64,000 nt of DNA from Paenibacillus sp. PL2-23 (GTDB lineage: Bacteria > Bacillota > Bacilli > Paenibacillales > Paenibacillaceae). The stretch is from the NCBI RefSeq assembly GCF_040834005.1, contig NZ_CP162129.1, positions 633,501 to 697,500 of the forward strand, in the 5' to 3' direction. The position numbers and the translations under genes were made by a program. Positions 25,257 to 33,123 of this stretch are shown one piece after another. The first letter of the stretch is position 1. Each line of letters starts with the position of its first letter. Below the pieces are notes generated by a model. It saw only the letters and a program-made list of their open reading frames with translations. It ran no database searches and had not been told where the DNA came from.

Positions 25257-25790
25257 ATGGCAAAAACAAAATGGGCAGTAGACGCAGCGCACAGCGCAGT
25301 GGATTTCTCGGTCAGGCATATGATGATCGCGAAGGTGAAGGGCACCTTCCACACATTCGAAGCGAATATTGAAGCGGATCCAAGCGACCTGACTTCCGCG
25401 GACATCTCGTTCAAGATCGATCTGAGCAGCGTAGACACGCGCAACAAGGACCGCGACGCGCATCTGACAACGGCAGACTTCTTCCATGTCGAGCAGTTCC
25501 CAACGCTGGATTTCCAGTCGACTGCGATCGCCAAGACCGGTGAAGGCGAATACCTGTTAACAGGCAACGTTACCCTGCATGGCGTCACCCGTCCGGAGAC
25601 GTTTAATGTGACTTTCGAAGGCGCGGCCAAGGATCCATGGGGCAACGAGAAGGCTGGCTTCAGCGCGGCAGGCGCGATCAAGCGCAGCGACTACGGCTTG
25701 ACCTACAATGCTGCATTGGAAACAGGCGGCGTTCTGATCGGCGACGAAGTGAAAATCTCTCTGGAGATTGAGGCGGTTCGGCAGGCTTAA
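25257..25790 (+). CDS. YceI-family lipid-binding protein
   Basis: 177-residue lipocalin-like protein of the YceI family, which binds isoprenoid-type lipids. The N-terminus KTKWAVDAAHSAVDFSVRHM, DAHLTTADFFHVEQFPTLDF and the C-terminal LETGGVLIGDEVKISLEIE are characteristic. There is no signal peptide, so it is cytoplasmic, as usual in Bacillota. GGAGG precedes the ATG. It ends at a strong terminator shared with the convergent reductase. Confidence 0.93.
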   Translation: MAKTKWAVDAAHSAVDFSVRHMMIAKVKGTFHTFEANIEADPSDLTSADISFKIDLSSVDTRNKDRDAHLTTADFFHVEQFPTLDFQSTAIAKTGEGEYLLTGNVTLHGVTRPETFNVTFEGAAKDPWGNEKAGFSAAGAIKRSDYGLTYNAALETGGVLIGDEVKISLEIEAVRQA

Positions 25791-25803
25791 GCTTAAATGT
25801 TGA

Positions 25804-25838
25804 AGAAGGGCCGACGGTGGATGACCGTCGGCCCTTCT
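25804..25838. terminator. Bidirectional terminator between yceI and FMN reductase
   Basis: Perfect 15-bp stem (25804-25818 with 25824-25838, AGAAGGGCCGACGGT) with a 5-base loop between two convergent genes. Confidence 0.85.
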
Positions 25839-25856
25839 CTTCGTATCATATTGGAG

Positions 25857-26399
25857 TTAGCCCCGAATACGTCCCGCGAGATCGAGGAACGATAGCGCCG
25901 CGCGCTTGACTCGATCCACAATATCACTGCCTCCTGTATGGGGCTCGGCGAACCAATCGCGCTGGGCGCCGCCGATGGATACCCACTCCGGCGCATTGAC
26001 ACCGTGCAGGTTGCGCACGATGGTCTGCAGCTGCGTCAGCGAGCTTACGCCTAACGCTCCGCCTGCTGAGCTCATGGAGAGTACGGCTTTCCCGCGGAAA
26101 TGATCCTGTCCGAGATGGTCCAGCGCATTCTTCAGCACGCCGGAGATGGTGCTGTGATACTCCGGCGTGGCCAGCACGATCGCATCCGCCTCATGCATGC
26201 CCTGCTGCAGCTCCTTCACCCGAGCCAGCTCTTCGCTGCCGTATCCGCCGTCTGGCGAATAGAATGGCAGCGGCTTGCGGTATAAGTCGAATAGAACGGC
26301 TTGATGCCCCTCCCCCTGAATAACATCCCTCACGTACTGGGACAGCCGCGTGCTCGTTGCCGCCTTATGGTTGCTTCCCGCAATTAACATGACATTCAT
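25857..26399 (-). CDS. NADPH-dependent FMN reductase family protein
   Basis: 180-residue flavodoxin-like reductase. The FMN phosphate loop is GSNHKAATSTRLSQYV, and the second motif ATPEYHSTISGVLKNALDHL is the family hallmark. Close relatives reduce FMN, azo dyes, quinones or chromate, so the physiological substrate is open. The ATG is followed directly by the binding loop, as usual. Confidence 0.9.
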   Translation of the reverse strand: MNVMLIAGSNHKAATSTRLSQYVRDVIQGEGHQAVLFDLYRKPLPFYSPDGGYGSEELARVKELQQGMHEADAIVLATPEYHSTISGVLKNALDHLGQDHFRGKAVLSMSSAGGALGVSSLTQLQTIVRNLHGVNAPEWVSIGGAQRDWFAEPHTGGSDIVDRVKRAALSFLDLAGRIRG

Positions 26400-26562
26400 T
26401 GCTTCTCATCCCTTCTGAACTGGTTAGTTGAATACTTATGCACTCATCGTAACACGCTGAAGGAAGCAGGCGCGTCGTCAGTATGGTTGATTTTGGCAAG
26501 AGATGCCCTTCAACTATGGTAGGAGCCCAATACGACTTTAGTCTGAGCCGCGCCGGTGCAGC

Positions 26563-27453
26563 TCAAGTGCCATCCCCAGACTGAAGCATCCGGACGAACT
26601 GCTCCGCGGCTATAGACAGCGGCGTATCGCTCCGAATGGCCATGCCGATGCTCCGAGACGGAAGAGCGGTATCGGGACGCAGCTCGACCAGTTGGCCGCT
26701 CCGCAGCTCCTCCTCCACGAAGGGGCGGGGGACAAAAGCGACGCCATACCCCAGCCGTGCAAATTCCGTCAGCAGATCGATACTGCCAAGCTCGATGTCG
26801 GGACTGATAGACAGTCCGCTGGCGGCAAACCACCGCTCGACGAATATCCGCGTGCTGCTGCCTGGGGAATGGGAGAGCATGGGCAGCTCAGCAAGCTCCT
26901 GGACCGTCAAGATTCGATCCTCCAGCTCCCGATAAGCGCCTCCCACGACAAAACAATCCTCCAGCTCCGCCAGCTTCTGAACGCTGAGCATGGGATCCTC
27001 CATCGGCAGACGAACGATCGCCAGATCAATCAGGCCCTCCTTCAGCTTGCGCGCGATTTCCGGCGTCTTGCCAGGAGTCAGCCGAATACGGATGCCGGGA
27101 TGCTGGCTGTGGAACGCGTTCAGCTGGGGCAGCAGCAGAAACTTGATCAAGGAGTCGCTGGCCCCGATCCGGACCTCGCCCTCCGTGAGCTGCTTCAAGT
27201 CGTGCAGATGCCTCTGCGCGGCATCCAGCAGGGAGAAGGACTGCTCGACGTATTGCTGCAGCACGCGCCCCTCCTCCGTCAGCTCGACTCCCTTGTTGCG
27301 CCTGTGGAACAGCTTCAGTCCAAGCTCCGCTTCCATCTGCTTCACTGCGTAGCTGACAGACGGCTGGGTAATATGCAAATCCTGAGCCGCCTTGGTCAGA
27401 TTGCCTCTGCGGGCAGTATGGAGAAAGATACGATACCATTCTAATTGAAACAT
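26563..27453 (-). CDS. LysR-family transcriptional regulator
   Basis: 296 residues with an N-terminal winged helix (residues ~1-60, LTKAAQDLHITQPSVSYAVK) and a C-terminal effector-binding domain. ATG 27453 follows GAGGTGAT at ten bases; a GTG eight codons earlier would place the ribosome site inside the gene. It is divergent from aroC with about 110 bp between the starts, so it probably controls aroC and itself. The inducer is unknown. Confidence 0.9.
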   Translation of the reverse strand: MFQLEWYRIFLHTARRGNLTKAAQDLHITQPSVSYAVKQMEAELGLKLFHRRNKGVELTEEGRVLQQYVEQSFSLLDAAQRHLHDLKQLTEGEVRIGASDSLIKFLLLPQLNAFHSQHPGIRIRLTPGKTPEIARKLKEGLIDLAIVRLPMEDPMLSVQKLAELEDCFVVGGAYRELEDRILTVQELAELPMLSHSPGSSTRIFVERWFAASGLSISPDIELGSIDLLTEFARLGYGVAFVPRPFVEEELRSGQLVELRPDTALPSRSIGMAIRSDTPLSIAAEQFVRMLQSGDGT

Positions 27454-27566
27454 ATTGGTATAGATCACCTCTATCACAAAATCAAAAAATCATGATTTCA
27501 CTTATTTCATTACTTCGATTATACTTGGAATACGAAGAACGAACAACGAAATGAGGAGTTGGCAGC

Positions 27567-28622
27567 ATGGCAGGCAATACGTTTGGAGATGTATTCCGAA
27601 TTACGACATTCGGAGAGTCGCATGGCGCATCTATCGGGGTTATTATTGACGGTGTGACGCCGGGTCTGGAGATCGACGAGAAGGATATTCAGGTGCAGAT
27701 GGACCGCAGAAAGCCGGGGCAATCGTCGGTGACGACTCCGCGTAAGGAATCCGATACCGTTCATATTTTGTCAGGCGTATTCGAAGGGAAGACGACGGGC
27801 ACGCCGCTTGCTGTTATTCTGCACAATCATGATATGCGGCCGGAAGCGTATTCCGACATTCAACAGGCGTTCCGTCCGGGACATGCGGACTTCACTTATC
27901 TGCAGAAGTACGGCATCCGCGACCATCGCGGCAGCGGACGGGCCTCCGGCCGTGAGACAGCGGCCAGGGTTGCCGGAGGAGCGGTGGCGCGCAAGCTGCT
28001 GGAGCGCAGAGGCGTAAGCATCGTCGCTTACACGAAGGAACTGGGCGGCATCAAGTGCGAGACGTTCGATGAGCAGTCGATCGAAAAAAATCCGGTGCGC
28101 GCATGCGATCCCGCAGCGGCGGTGGAGATGGTCAAGCGAGTGGAGCAGCTGGCTGCGGAAGGCAATAGCTGCGGGGGCATCGTGGAATGCCGTATTCGCG
28201 GCGTAGTGCCTGGGCTTGGAGAGCCGGTATTCGACAAGCTGGACGCGGAGCTTGCGAAGGCGATGCTGTCGATTGGCGCTGTCAAAGGCATTGAGTTCGG
28301 AGCAGGCTTTGCGGCGGCGGAGATGCTGGGCAGCGAGCACAATGACGAGATGAACGCGGACGGCTTCGTGACGAACAACGCGGGAGGCATCATCGGCGGC
28401 ATCAGCACTGGGCAGGAGATCGTATTCCGCGTTGCGGTGAAGCCGACCTCCTCGATCTCGCTGCCGCAGCAGACGATGAACGTGAAGGGCGAGGAGCAGG
28501 AGATCCGTACAATTGGACGTCATGATCCCTCCATCTGCCCGCGCATTATTCCAGTCGTCGAAGCTATGGCTTGCCTGGTGCTGGAGGATCATTACAAGCG
28601 TCAAGCGGCAATGATGGGGTAG
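27567..28622 (+). CDS. aroC: Chorismate synthase
   Basis: 351-residue enzyme converting EPSP to chorismate with reduced FMN. Signatures are TTFGESHGASIGVIIDGV, RPGHADFTYLQKYGIRDHRG and GRASGRETAARVAGG. The length and these signatures resemble the shorter enterobacterial type rather than the ~390-residue form usual in Bacillota. There are no other shikimate genes beside it, and a LysR gene is divergent. It may be a second, separately regulated chorismate synthase; this needs the rest of the genome to judge. Confidence 0.92.
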   Translation: MAGNTFGDVFRITTFGESHGASIGVIIDGVTPGLEIDEKDIQVQMDRRKPGQSSVTTPRKESDTVHILSGVFEGKTTGTPLAVILHNHDMRPEAYSDIQQAFRPGHADFTYLQKYGIRDHRGSGRASGRETAARVAGGAVARKLLERRGVSIVAYTKELGGIKCETFDEQSIEKNPVRACDPAAAVEMVKRVEQLAAEGNSCGGIVECRIRGVVPGLGEPVFDKLDAELAKAMLSIGAVKGIEFGAGFAAAEMLGSEHNDEMNADGFVTNNAGGIIGGISTGQEIVFRVAVKPTSSISLPQQTMNVKGEEQEIRTIGRHDPSICPRIIPVVEAMACLVLEDHYKRQAAMMG

Positions 28623-28633
28623 AGCATAACGGG

Positions 28634-28666
28634 GCGAGCGCGCATTTGCGTGCTTGCTCCTTTTGT
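28634..28666 (+). terminator. Rho-independent terminator after aroC
   Basis: Stem GCGAGCGCGCA/TGCGTGCTTGC with a TT loop and two G-U pairs, followed by TCCTTTTGTTG. Confidence 0.7.
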
Positions 28667-28810
28667 TGTTTGAGGCCATTCTGGATTACCGATTAGACTT
28701 CTCTGCTCCATGGTGAGGGCGAGTAACCTTTTCTAAGCTGCGGACGTCTGTAGTATTGTATCTCTTGGAAGATATTCTGTAAGATGCTGGAGGATGGGAA
28801 GGTGAAGGGG

Positions 28811-29437
28811 ATGAGCAGACGGAGCTATGTGCAATGGGCGCTTTGGGGGCTCGCGCTGACGGTTGTTATGATGGGGATGCTCCTGCACTCGGCGTCTGGG
28901 GTTCACGCCTTGTCTTGCGCGCCCCCAGGACCCGTCGAGGAAGAGCTGAAGGCAAGCTCAGTTGTGTTCATGGGCGAGGTGCTGGAGAGAAATAAGGAAG
29001 GTCTCGCCGTGTTCCGCGTGGAGAAGGCGTGGAAGGGCATTAAGGAGCCGAGCATTCAAATCTATGATAATGGCTGGGACCCGTTCCGAGCAGGGGGGCG
29101 GTATCTCGTGTTCGGGACGGAGCAGGACGGCAAGCTGCGCATGAATTTATGCGGGCGAAGCGGCATCTGGACGGAAGCTGCCGATGGAAGGTTCCGCGAA
29201 GCGGGCATCCAGGCCATCTACCTGCAAGAGAGCGGCGATGTGCTTGAGGCTGAGGTGACCCGTTCTGGAACGACAGCGAATGCTGGAGCAGAGGCGGGGG
29301 ACGAGGGGGCAGCACCCACGGGCGCGTGGACAGCGGACAAATCGGATCGGGCAGCCCAAGCGGTGCTAGCGATCGCATGTGCGCTAGGAACTATTGTGTT
29401 GATTGCTGTCTTGCGAGGGAACGTGCGGCGGCGATAA
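28811..29437 (+). CDS. Membrane-anchored NTR/TIMP-like protein
   Basis: 208 residues. A signal peptide ends at HALS, leaving a Cys within the first mature residues (SCAPPGPVEEELKASSVVFM). This opening, with VFMGEVLERNKEGLAVFRVE after it, resembles the netrin/TIMP-like fold annotated in Paenibacillus as tissue inhibitor of metalloproteinase. A second Cys occurs in MNLCGRSGIW. An Ala/Gly/Thr-rich linker leads to a C-terminal membrane helix (~183-202) and the basic tail RGNVRRR. ATG 28811 is favoured by AAGGTGAAGGGG. Protease inhibition is not shown. Confidence 0.7.
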   Translation: MSRRSYVQWALWGLALTVVMMGMLLHSASGVHALSCAPPGPVEEELKASSVVFMGEVLERNKEGLAVFRVEKAWKGIKEPSIQIYDNGWDPFRAGGRYLVFGTEQDGKLRMNLCGRSGIWTEAADGRFREAGIQAIYLQESGDVLEAEVTRSGTTANAGAEAGDEGAAPTGAWTADKSDRAAQAVLAIACALGTIVLIAVLRGNVRRR

Positions 29438-29458
29438 CCGGGGGGGCGTTGGGAGTGC

Positions 29459-29866
29459 TAACGACACGTGGAATCGTTATCGCATCTCCATCGGGGTTAA
29501 TTAGCGCAATAACGATCTGACGTGTGGCTATCGGAGGTCGGGAGGGCTGCTGCGGCTCCATAACGACACGTGGAATCGCTATCGCATCTCCATCGGGGCT
29601 AACTAGCACAATAACGATCTGACGTGTGGCTATCGGATGTCGGGAGGGCTGCTGCGGCTCCATAACGACACGTGGAATCGTTATCGCATCTCCATCGGGG
29701 CTAACTAGCGCAATAACGATCTGACGTGTGACTATCGGGGGTCGGGAGGGCTGCTGCGGCTCCATAACGACACGTGGAATCGCTATCGCATCTCCATCGG
29801 GGCTAGTTAGCGCAATAACGATCTGACGTGTGGCTATCGGGATCGGGAAGGCTCTATCGTTCAAAG
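29459..29866. repeat. 102-bp tandem array (eight 51-bp half-units)
   Basis: TAACGA cores occur at 29459, 29510, 29561, 29612, 29663, 29714, 29765 and 29816, exactly 51 bp apart. They alternate between TAACGACACGTGGAATCG and TAACGATCTGACGTGTGGCT, giving four nearly identical 102-bp units. The minus strand stays open as a 34-residue repeat because 102 is divisible by three, but substitutions there often change the residue, so coding is doubtful. The array at 46459-46870 is the same family in reverse orientation. Confidence 0.92.
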
Positions 29867-29867
29867 T

Positions 29868-30323
29868 TTATCTTGCCGTCTCCGACTCCGCCACGCGTTT
29901 GACCCGCTCCACAAATTGAACGACAACCTTATCGTTGGCCATTAACAGGAACAGCTTCACAAACCACTTCAAGGGCTGATTAGTGGCTGTATACTTGAAG
30001 GCTGTTGTGCCGTCGTCCACCCGATGCAGCTCATATGTCGCAGTAATCTCGAACCAGCCTGCCAATTGAAAGCCGATCTTCAGCTTCTTGTCGGCTGGTG
30101 TGTTAAGGTATTCTAATGTGTGCACCTCATATTCCTCGATACGCTTACCTTCCTTGTACTTCTGGCGATAAATGCTGCCGACCACCTCATCTGTTACTTT
30201 CACTGGCGTGTTCTCCACCACCTGGGGCATGATCTTCTGCATTTGCTCTAACGTACCGTCCAGATACGACCACACCTGCTCGATTGGCGCTTGTATCTGG
30301 ATTTCTTTTGTCCATTGCTTCAT
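29868..30323 (-). CDS. SRPBCC-family protein (polyketide cyclase/dehydrase-like)
   Basis: 151-residue START-fold protein with the usual opening KEIQIQAPIEQVWSYLDGTL and a C-terminal amphipathic helix ending FVERVKRVAESETAR. ATG 30323 has GGGAGGA upstream; the frame is open 12 codons further. Its 3' end directly abuts the 102-bp array. Ligand unknown. Confidence 0.8.
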   Translation of the reverse strand: MKQWTKEIQIQAPIEQVWSYLDGTLEQMQKIMPQVVENTPVKVTDEVVGSIYRQKYKEGKRIEEYEVHTLEYLNTPADKKLKIGFQLAGWFEITATYELHRVDDGTTAFKYTATNQPLKWFVKLFLLMANDKVVVQFVERVKRVAESETAR

Positions 30324-30380
30324 AAAATTATCCTCCCATTCTTCAGCTACCTGCTTCAAATAAGTTCGCCTTGCCCTAGC

Positions 30381-31052
30381 TCATGTCTTCTTGTCCAGTC
30401 CATGCCTGACGGCGTACAGCGCCGCCTGCGTTCGATCCTCCAGATCGAGCTTGCCCAGAATGTGCGTCACATGAGTTTTGACCGTTTTCTCCGTAATGAC
30501 AAGCGCTTCCGCAATGGCACGGTTGCTCATGCCGCTTGCGATTAAGCGTAGCACCTCCAGCTCCCGCCTGGTCAGCGCCTCATCCCCTGCCGGCTTCTCT
30601 GTCCCCGAGGCGGGACCGCTGCCTTGATACAGAGTGACGTATTGGCTCATCAGCTGGCTCGCCACGTCTGGATGCAGCTCCACCTTGCCCTCATGCACCC
30701 GCCGCACGGCTTGCGCCAGCTCCTCAGGCTCCAGATCCTTGAGCAGATAGCCCTTCGCTCCGGCTCGTATGGCTGGCAGGGCGTGGTCCTGATCCGTGAA
30801 GGACGTCAGCACAATAACCTTCACCCCTGGATGGGAGCTGGCCAGCTCCTGTGTGGCTTCAATGCCGTTCATGCCGGGCATATGAATGTCCATCAGAACA
30901 ATGTCGGGAGCGAGCCGGGCTGTCAGCTCTACAGCCTCCTGTCCGGTCGAGGCTTCGCCGACGAGCAGGAGGTCCTTCTGTGAGGCAAGGAATAGCTGAA
31001 GGCCTCTACGCACTATTTTGTGATCATCAGCAATTAAAATTCTTATCGTCAT
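30381..31052 (-). CDS. NarL/LuxR-type response regulator
   Basis: 223 residues: a receiver domain with acidic DD at 9-10 and phospho-Asp in DIVLMDIHMPGMNG (~residue 55), then a LuxR helix-turn-helix with LTRRELEVLRLIASGMSNRA and VITEKTVKTHVTHILGKLDL. Its start lies 26 bases inside the end of the kinase gene, so the pair is coupled and is a cognate two-component system. Confidence 0.93.
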   Translation of the reverse strand: MTIRILIADDHKIVRRGLQLFLASQKDLLLVGEASTGQEAVELTARLAPDIVLMDIHMPGMNGIEATQELASSHPGVKVIVLTSFTDQDHALPAIRAGAKGYLLKDLEPEELAQAVRRVHEGKVELHPDVASQLMSQYVTLYQGSGPASGTEKPAGDEALTRRELEVLRLIASGMSNRAIAEALVITEKTVKTHVTHILGKLDLEDRTQAALYAVRHGLDKKT

Positions 31053-32736
31053 CGGTAACGGGGATACCTCCTATATCGGCTGGGGATAGTGGAAGGAACG
31101 CCTCGATAAGCATGCCTTGGCCTGGAGAGCTGGTTAGCTGCAGCCGGCCTCCCGTCGCCTCCACTCTCTCGCGCATAATCGACAATCCGAGACCAGCGCC
31201 CGAAGCGGCAAGCGCTTCAAGGTCTGCGCCTGCGCCATTGTCTTGAGCCACATAGACAAGCTCGCTGCCATGCATGTACAGAGCGATGTCTGCTTGAGTC
31301 ACCCCAGCATGCTTGGCGATGTTGTTCAAGGTCTCCTGCCCGATTCGCCACAGCGCCTCTTGAATGGCGGAGGGCAGCCCGCGCATGCAGCCGTTGCAAG
31401 TCAGGCTGACGTCAATGCCGAGGCGACGCCCATATTCCCGCAGCGCAACCGCCACGCCGCTGTCCAGATTGGCCGGGCGAAGCTGCAAGATGAGAGCGCG
31501 CATCTCCTTCAAGGCATCCTTGGATACGTCTGATATTTCACGAAGTGTCGTTCGCGCAGTCTCCAAGTCCTGATCCAGCAGCAAAGCCTCCGCGCCTTTG
31601 GCCGACATGGCCAAGGAGAACAGCATCTGGGATACGGAGTCATGCAGATCGCGGGCAAGACGGTTGCGCTCCTCGACGCGAACCAGCTCGCGGCGGTTCT
31701 GCTCCAGACGAGCGTGCTCGAAGGTCGCCGCAATATGCTCGGTTGCTGCCTCCAGCACCTCGCTCTCCACGCGCGCGAGGAAGGCAGGCTGCGCGCTGCC
31801 GGCAAGCAGCAGCTGCTCCGAGCGGCCTTCATAGGGAATGACGGGAGCGGCCCAGACGGTTGTGGCGCGACTGGAAGCCCCGGACCATCCAGGCAGCTTC
31901 TGCAAGTGCATGAGCGCCTGTTCTGGCAGCTCGGCGCTGCGAGACCCCTGCGGGATGGAAGTCAGTATAGGGAGAAGCGGGTCCGGCAGCTTGACGACGC
32001 TGCGCTGCAGCTCGCCCTCGACATGCATCGCAAGTACATGATAATGTCCATTGACTCGTTCCACGAGTGCCGCGGCAGGCCAGTCGAAATGCTTGGCAAG
32101 CAGTTGGACGGCATGCTCCGCAAGCTGCACCTGAGCGGCGCCATAGCTGACGGCTTGATGGAGCTCTCTGCTGAAGACGCCAAGCCTCGCGAATTGCTCC
32201 GCCCTTCGCTGCTCCGCTTGATGCAGGCGCATGCGTTCTACGGCGACCCCGATCTGGAAGGCGACAGCCTGCAGCAGCGCAAGCTCCTCATCCGCAAAAT
32301 GATTTTTGCCTGCCGAGCCCACATTCAGCAGTCCGAACCTGCGCTCGCCAATCCGAAGCGGCACCGTCGCATGATGGGTGAAGCCGCAGGTGTCGTGAAC
32401 GCCTTCATCCTTGGCCTGGCCCAGTCTGCGGCAGCTCATAATATTGACGGCATCCTTGAGCCGGTTCTCGAAATATTTGTCCACACACCAGCAAGTACCG
32501 CAGCGGGCCATTTGATTGTCGTTATGCGCCAGTGCCGGAGGCAGATTGCGTGCGGCTGACAGGTTGAAGGAATGCTGATCATCCATGAGGAAAATCCAGC
32601 CGTAGTGCAGACCCGTCACATCGAGCAGCTTCTCCAGCACAGCCTCCAGCATAACGCTTAAGGAGTTGGACTGATTGAGCGTCTCCGCGATCGCTTTCAT
32701 CGTGGCCAGCTCTTGCATATGGGAAATGTGGTTCAA
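31027..32736 (-). CDS. GAF-domain sensor histidine kinase (HisKA_3) with cysteine motif
   Basis: 569-residue soluble kinase without membrane helices. The N-terminal GAF domain (residues ~25-175) has cysteines 79, 82, 84 and 102 in a C-x2-C-x-C-x17-C arrangement (ARCGTCWC, then MSCRRL). A second GAF-like region precedes the HisKA_3 dimer helix with the phospho-acceptor His ~365 in RDLHDSVSQMLFSLAM and a C-terminal ATPase (GAGLGLSIMRERVEATGGR). The Cys layout recalls the [2Fe-2S] GAF sensor AirS of Staphylococcus; redox or oxygen sensing is inferred. TTG 32736 follows GGAGGT; ATG 32718 is the alternative. Confidence 0.88.
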   Translation of the reverse strand: MNHISHMQELATMKAIAETLNQSNSLSVMLEAVLEKLLDVTGLHYGWIFLMDDQHSFNLSAARNLPPALAHNDNQMARCGTCWCVDKYFENRLKDAVNIMSCRRLGQAKDEGVHDTCGFTHHATVPLRIGERRFGLLNVGSAGKNHFADEELALLQAVAFQIGVAVERMRLHQAEQRRAEQFARLGVFSRELHQAVSYGAAQVQLAEHAVQLLAKHFDWPAAALVERVNGHYHVLAMHVEGELQRSVVKLPDPLLPILTSIPQGSRSAELPEQALMHLQKLPGWSGASSRATTVWAAPVIPYEGRSEQLLLAGSAQPAFLARVESEVLEAATEHIAATFEHARLEQNRRELVRVEERNRLARDLHDSVSQMLFSLAMSAKGAEALLLDQDLETARTTLREISDVSKDALKEMRALILQLRPANLDSGVAVALREYGRRLGIDVSLTCNGCMRGLPSAIQEALWRIGQETLNNIAKHAGVTQADIALYMHGSELVYVAQDNGAGADLEALAASGAGLGLSIMRERVEATGGRLQLTSSPGQGMLIEAFLPLSPADIGGIPVTDDDKNFNC

Positions 32737-32833
32737 GGGATCGACCTCCCGCGCGATTCATCTATCCTCACTATATCTCGAAACGGGAGCACGGGGAAAG
32801 GGTATCTGTCAGATTATTGCTGAGCCGATGTAC

Positions 32834-33088
32834 TTGCGCTGAATGGTTGGCATATGCTATCATACCTTAAAATTCGATACGGACATTATGCCAGTGAAGA
32901 GCATCCAACTCGGAGGCGTACTCGTCAAGAGGCGACGCAAGGGAATAACAGCGTTCGTCTACCTAAGTTTACCGGGCCCGCCCGTTACAGTGGATCAAGA
33001 GAATCGGGTCCGTGCACAGGTCCGGTTAATTTGGGTGGCACCGCGAGAGAAGCGCTCCTCGTCCCATGTGGGATGAGGGCGCTTTTTG
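32834..33088 (+). promoter_or_regulatory. Promoter and T-box leader of serS
   Basis: Possible promoter TTGCGC (32834)/TATCAT (32858) with an 18-bp spacer. The T-box sequence GGGTGGCACCGCG (33033-33045) is the conserved tRNA-end-binding part. It is followed by a terminator stem AGCGCTCCTCGTCCCA with TGGGATGAGGGCGCT (33051-33083) and five T. ACGGAC near 32880 can pair with GTCCGT near 33010. The specifier codon could not be assigned by eye. Uncharged tRNA-Ser would favour read-through. Confidence 0.85.
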
Positions 33089-33123
33089 TATTTTTTCCAC
33101 TAATGAAGAGGAGCGCGGTGTAC

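Noticed and set aside
29391..29864. 157-codon minus frame of four 34-residue repeats over the 102-bp array
   Set aside because: The frame is open because 102 is a multiple of three. Differences between units often change residues, the start would be a TTG without a good ribosome site, and the related array at 46.5 kb is not clearly coding.
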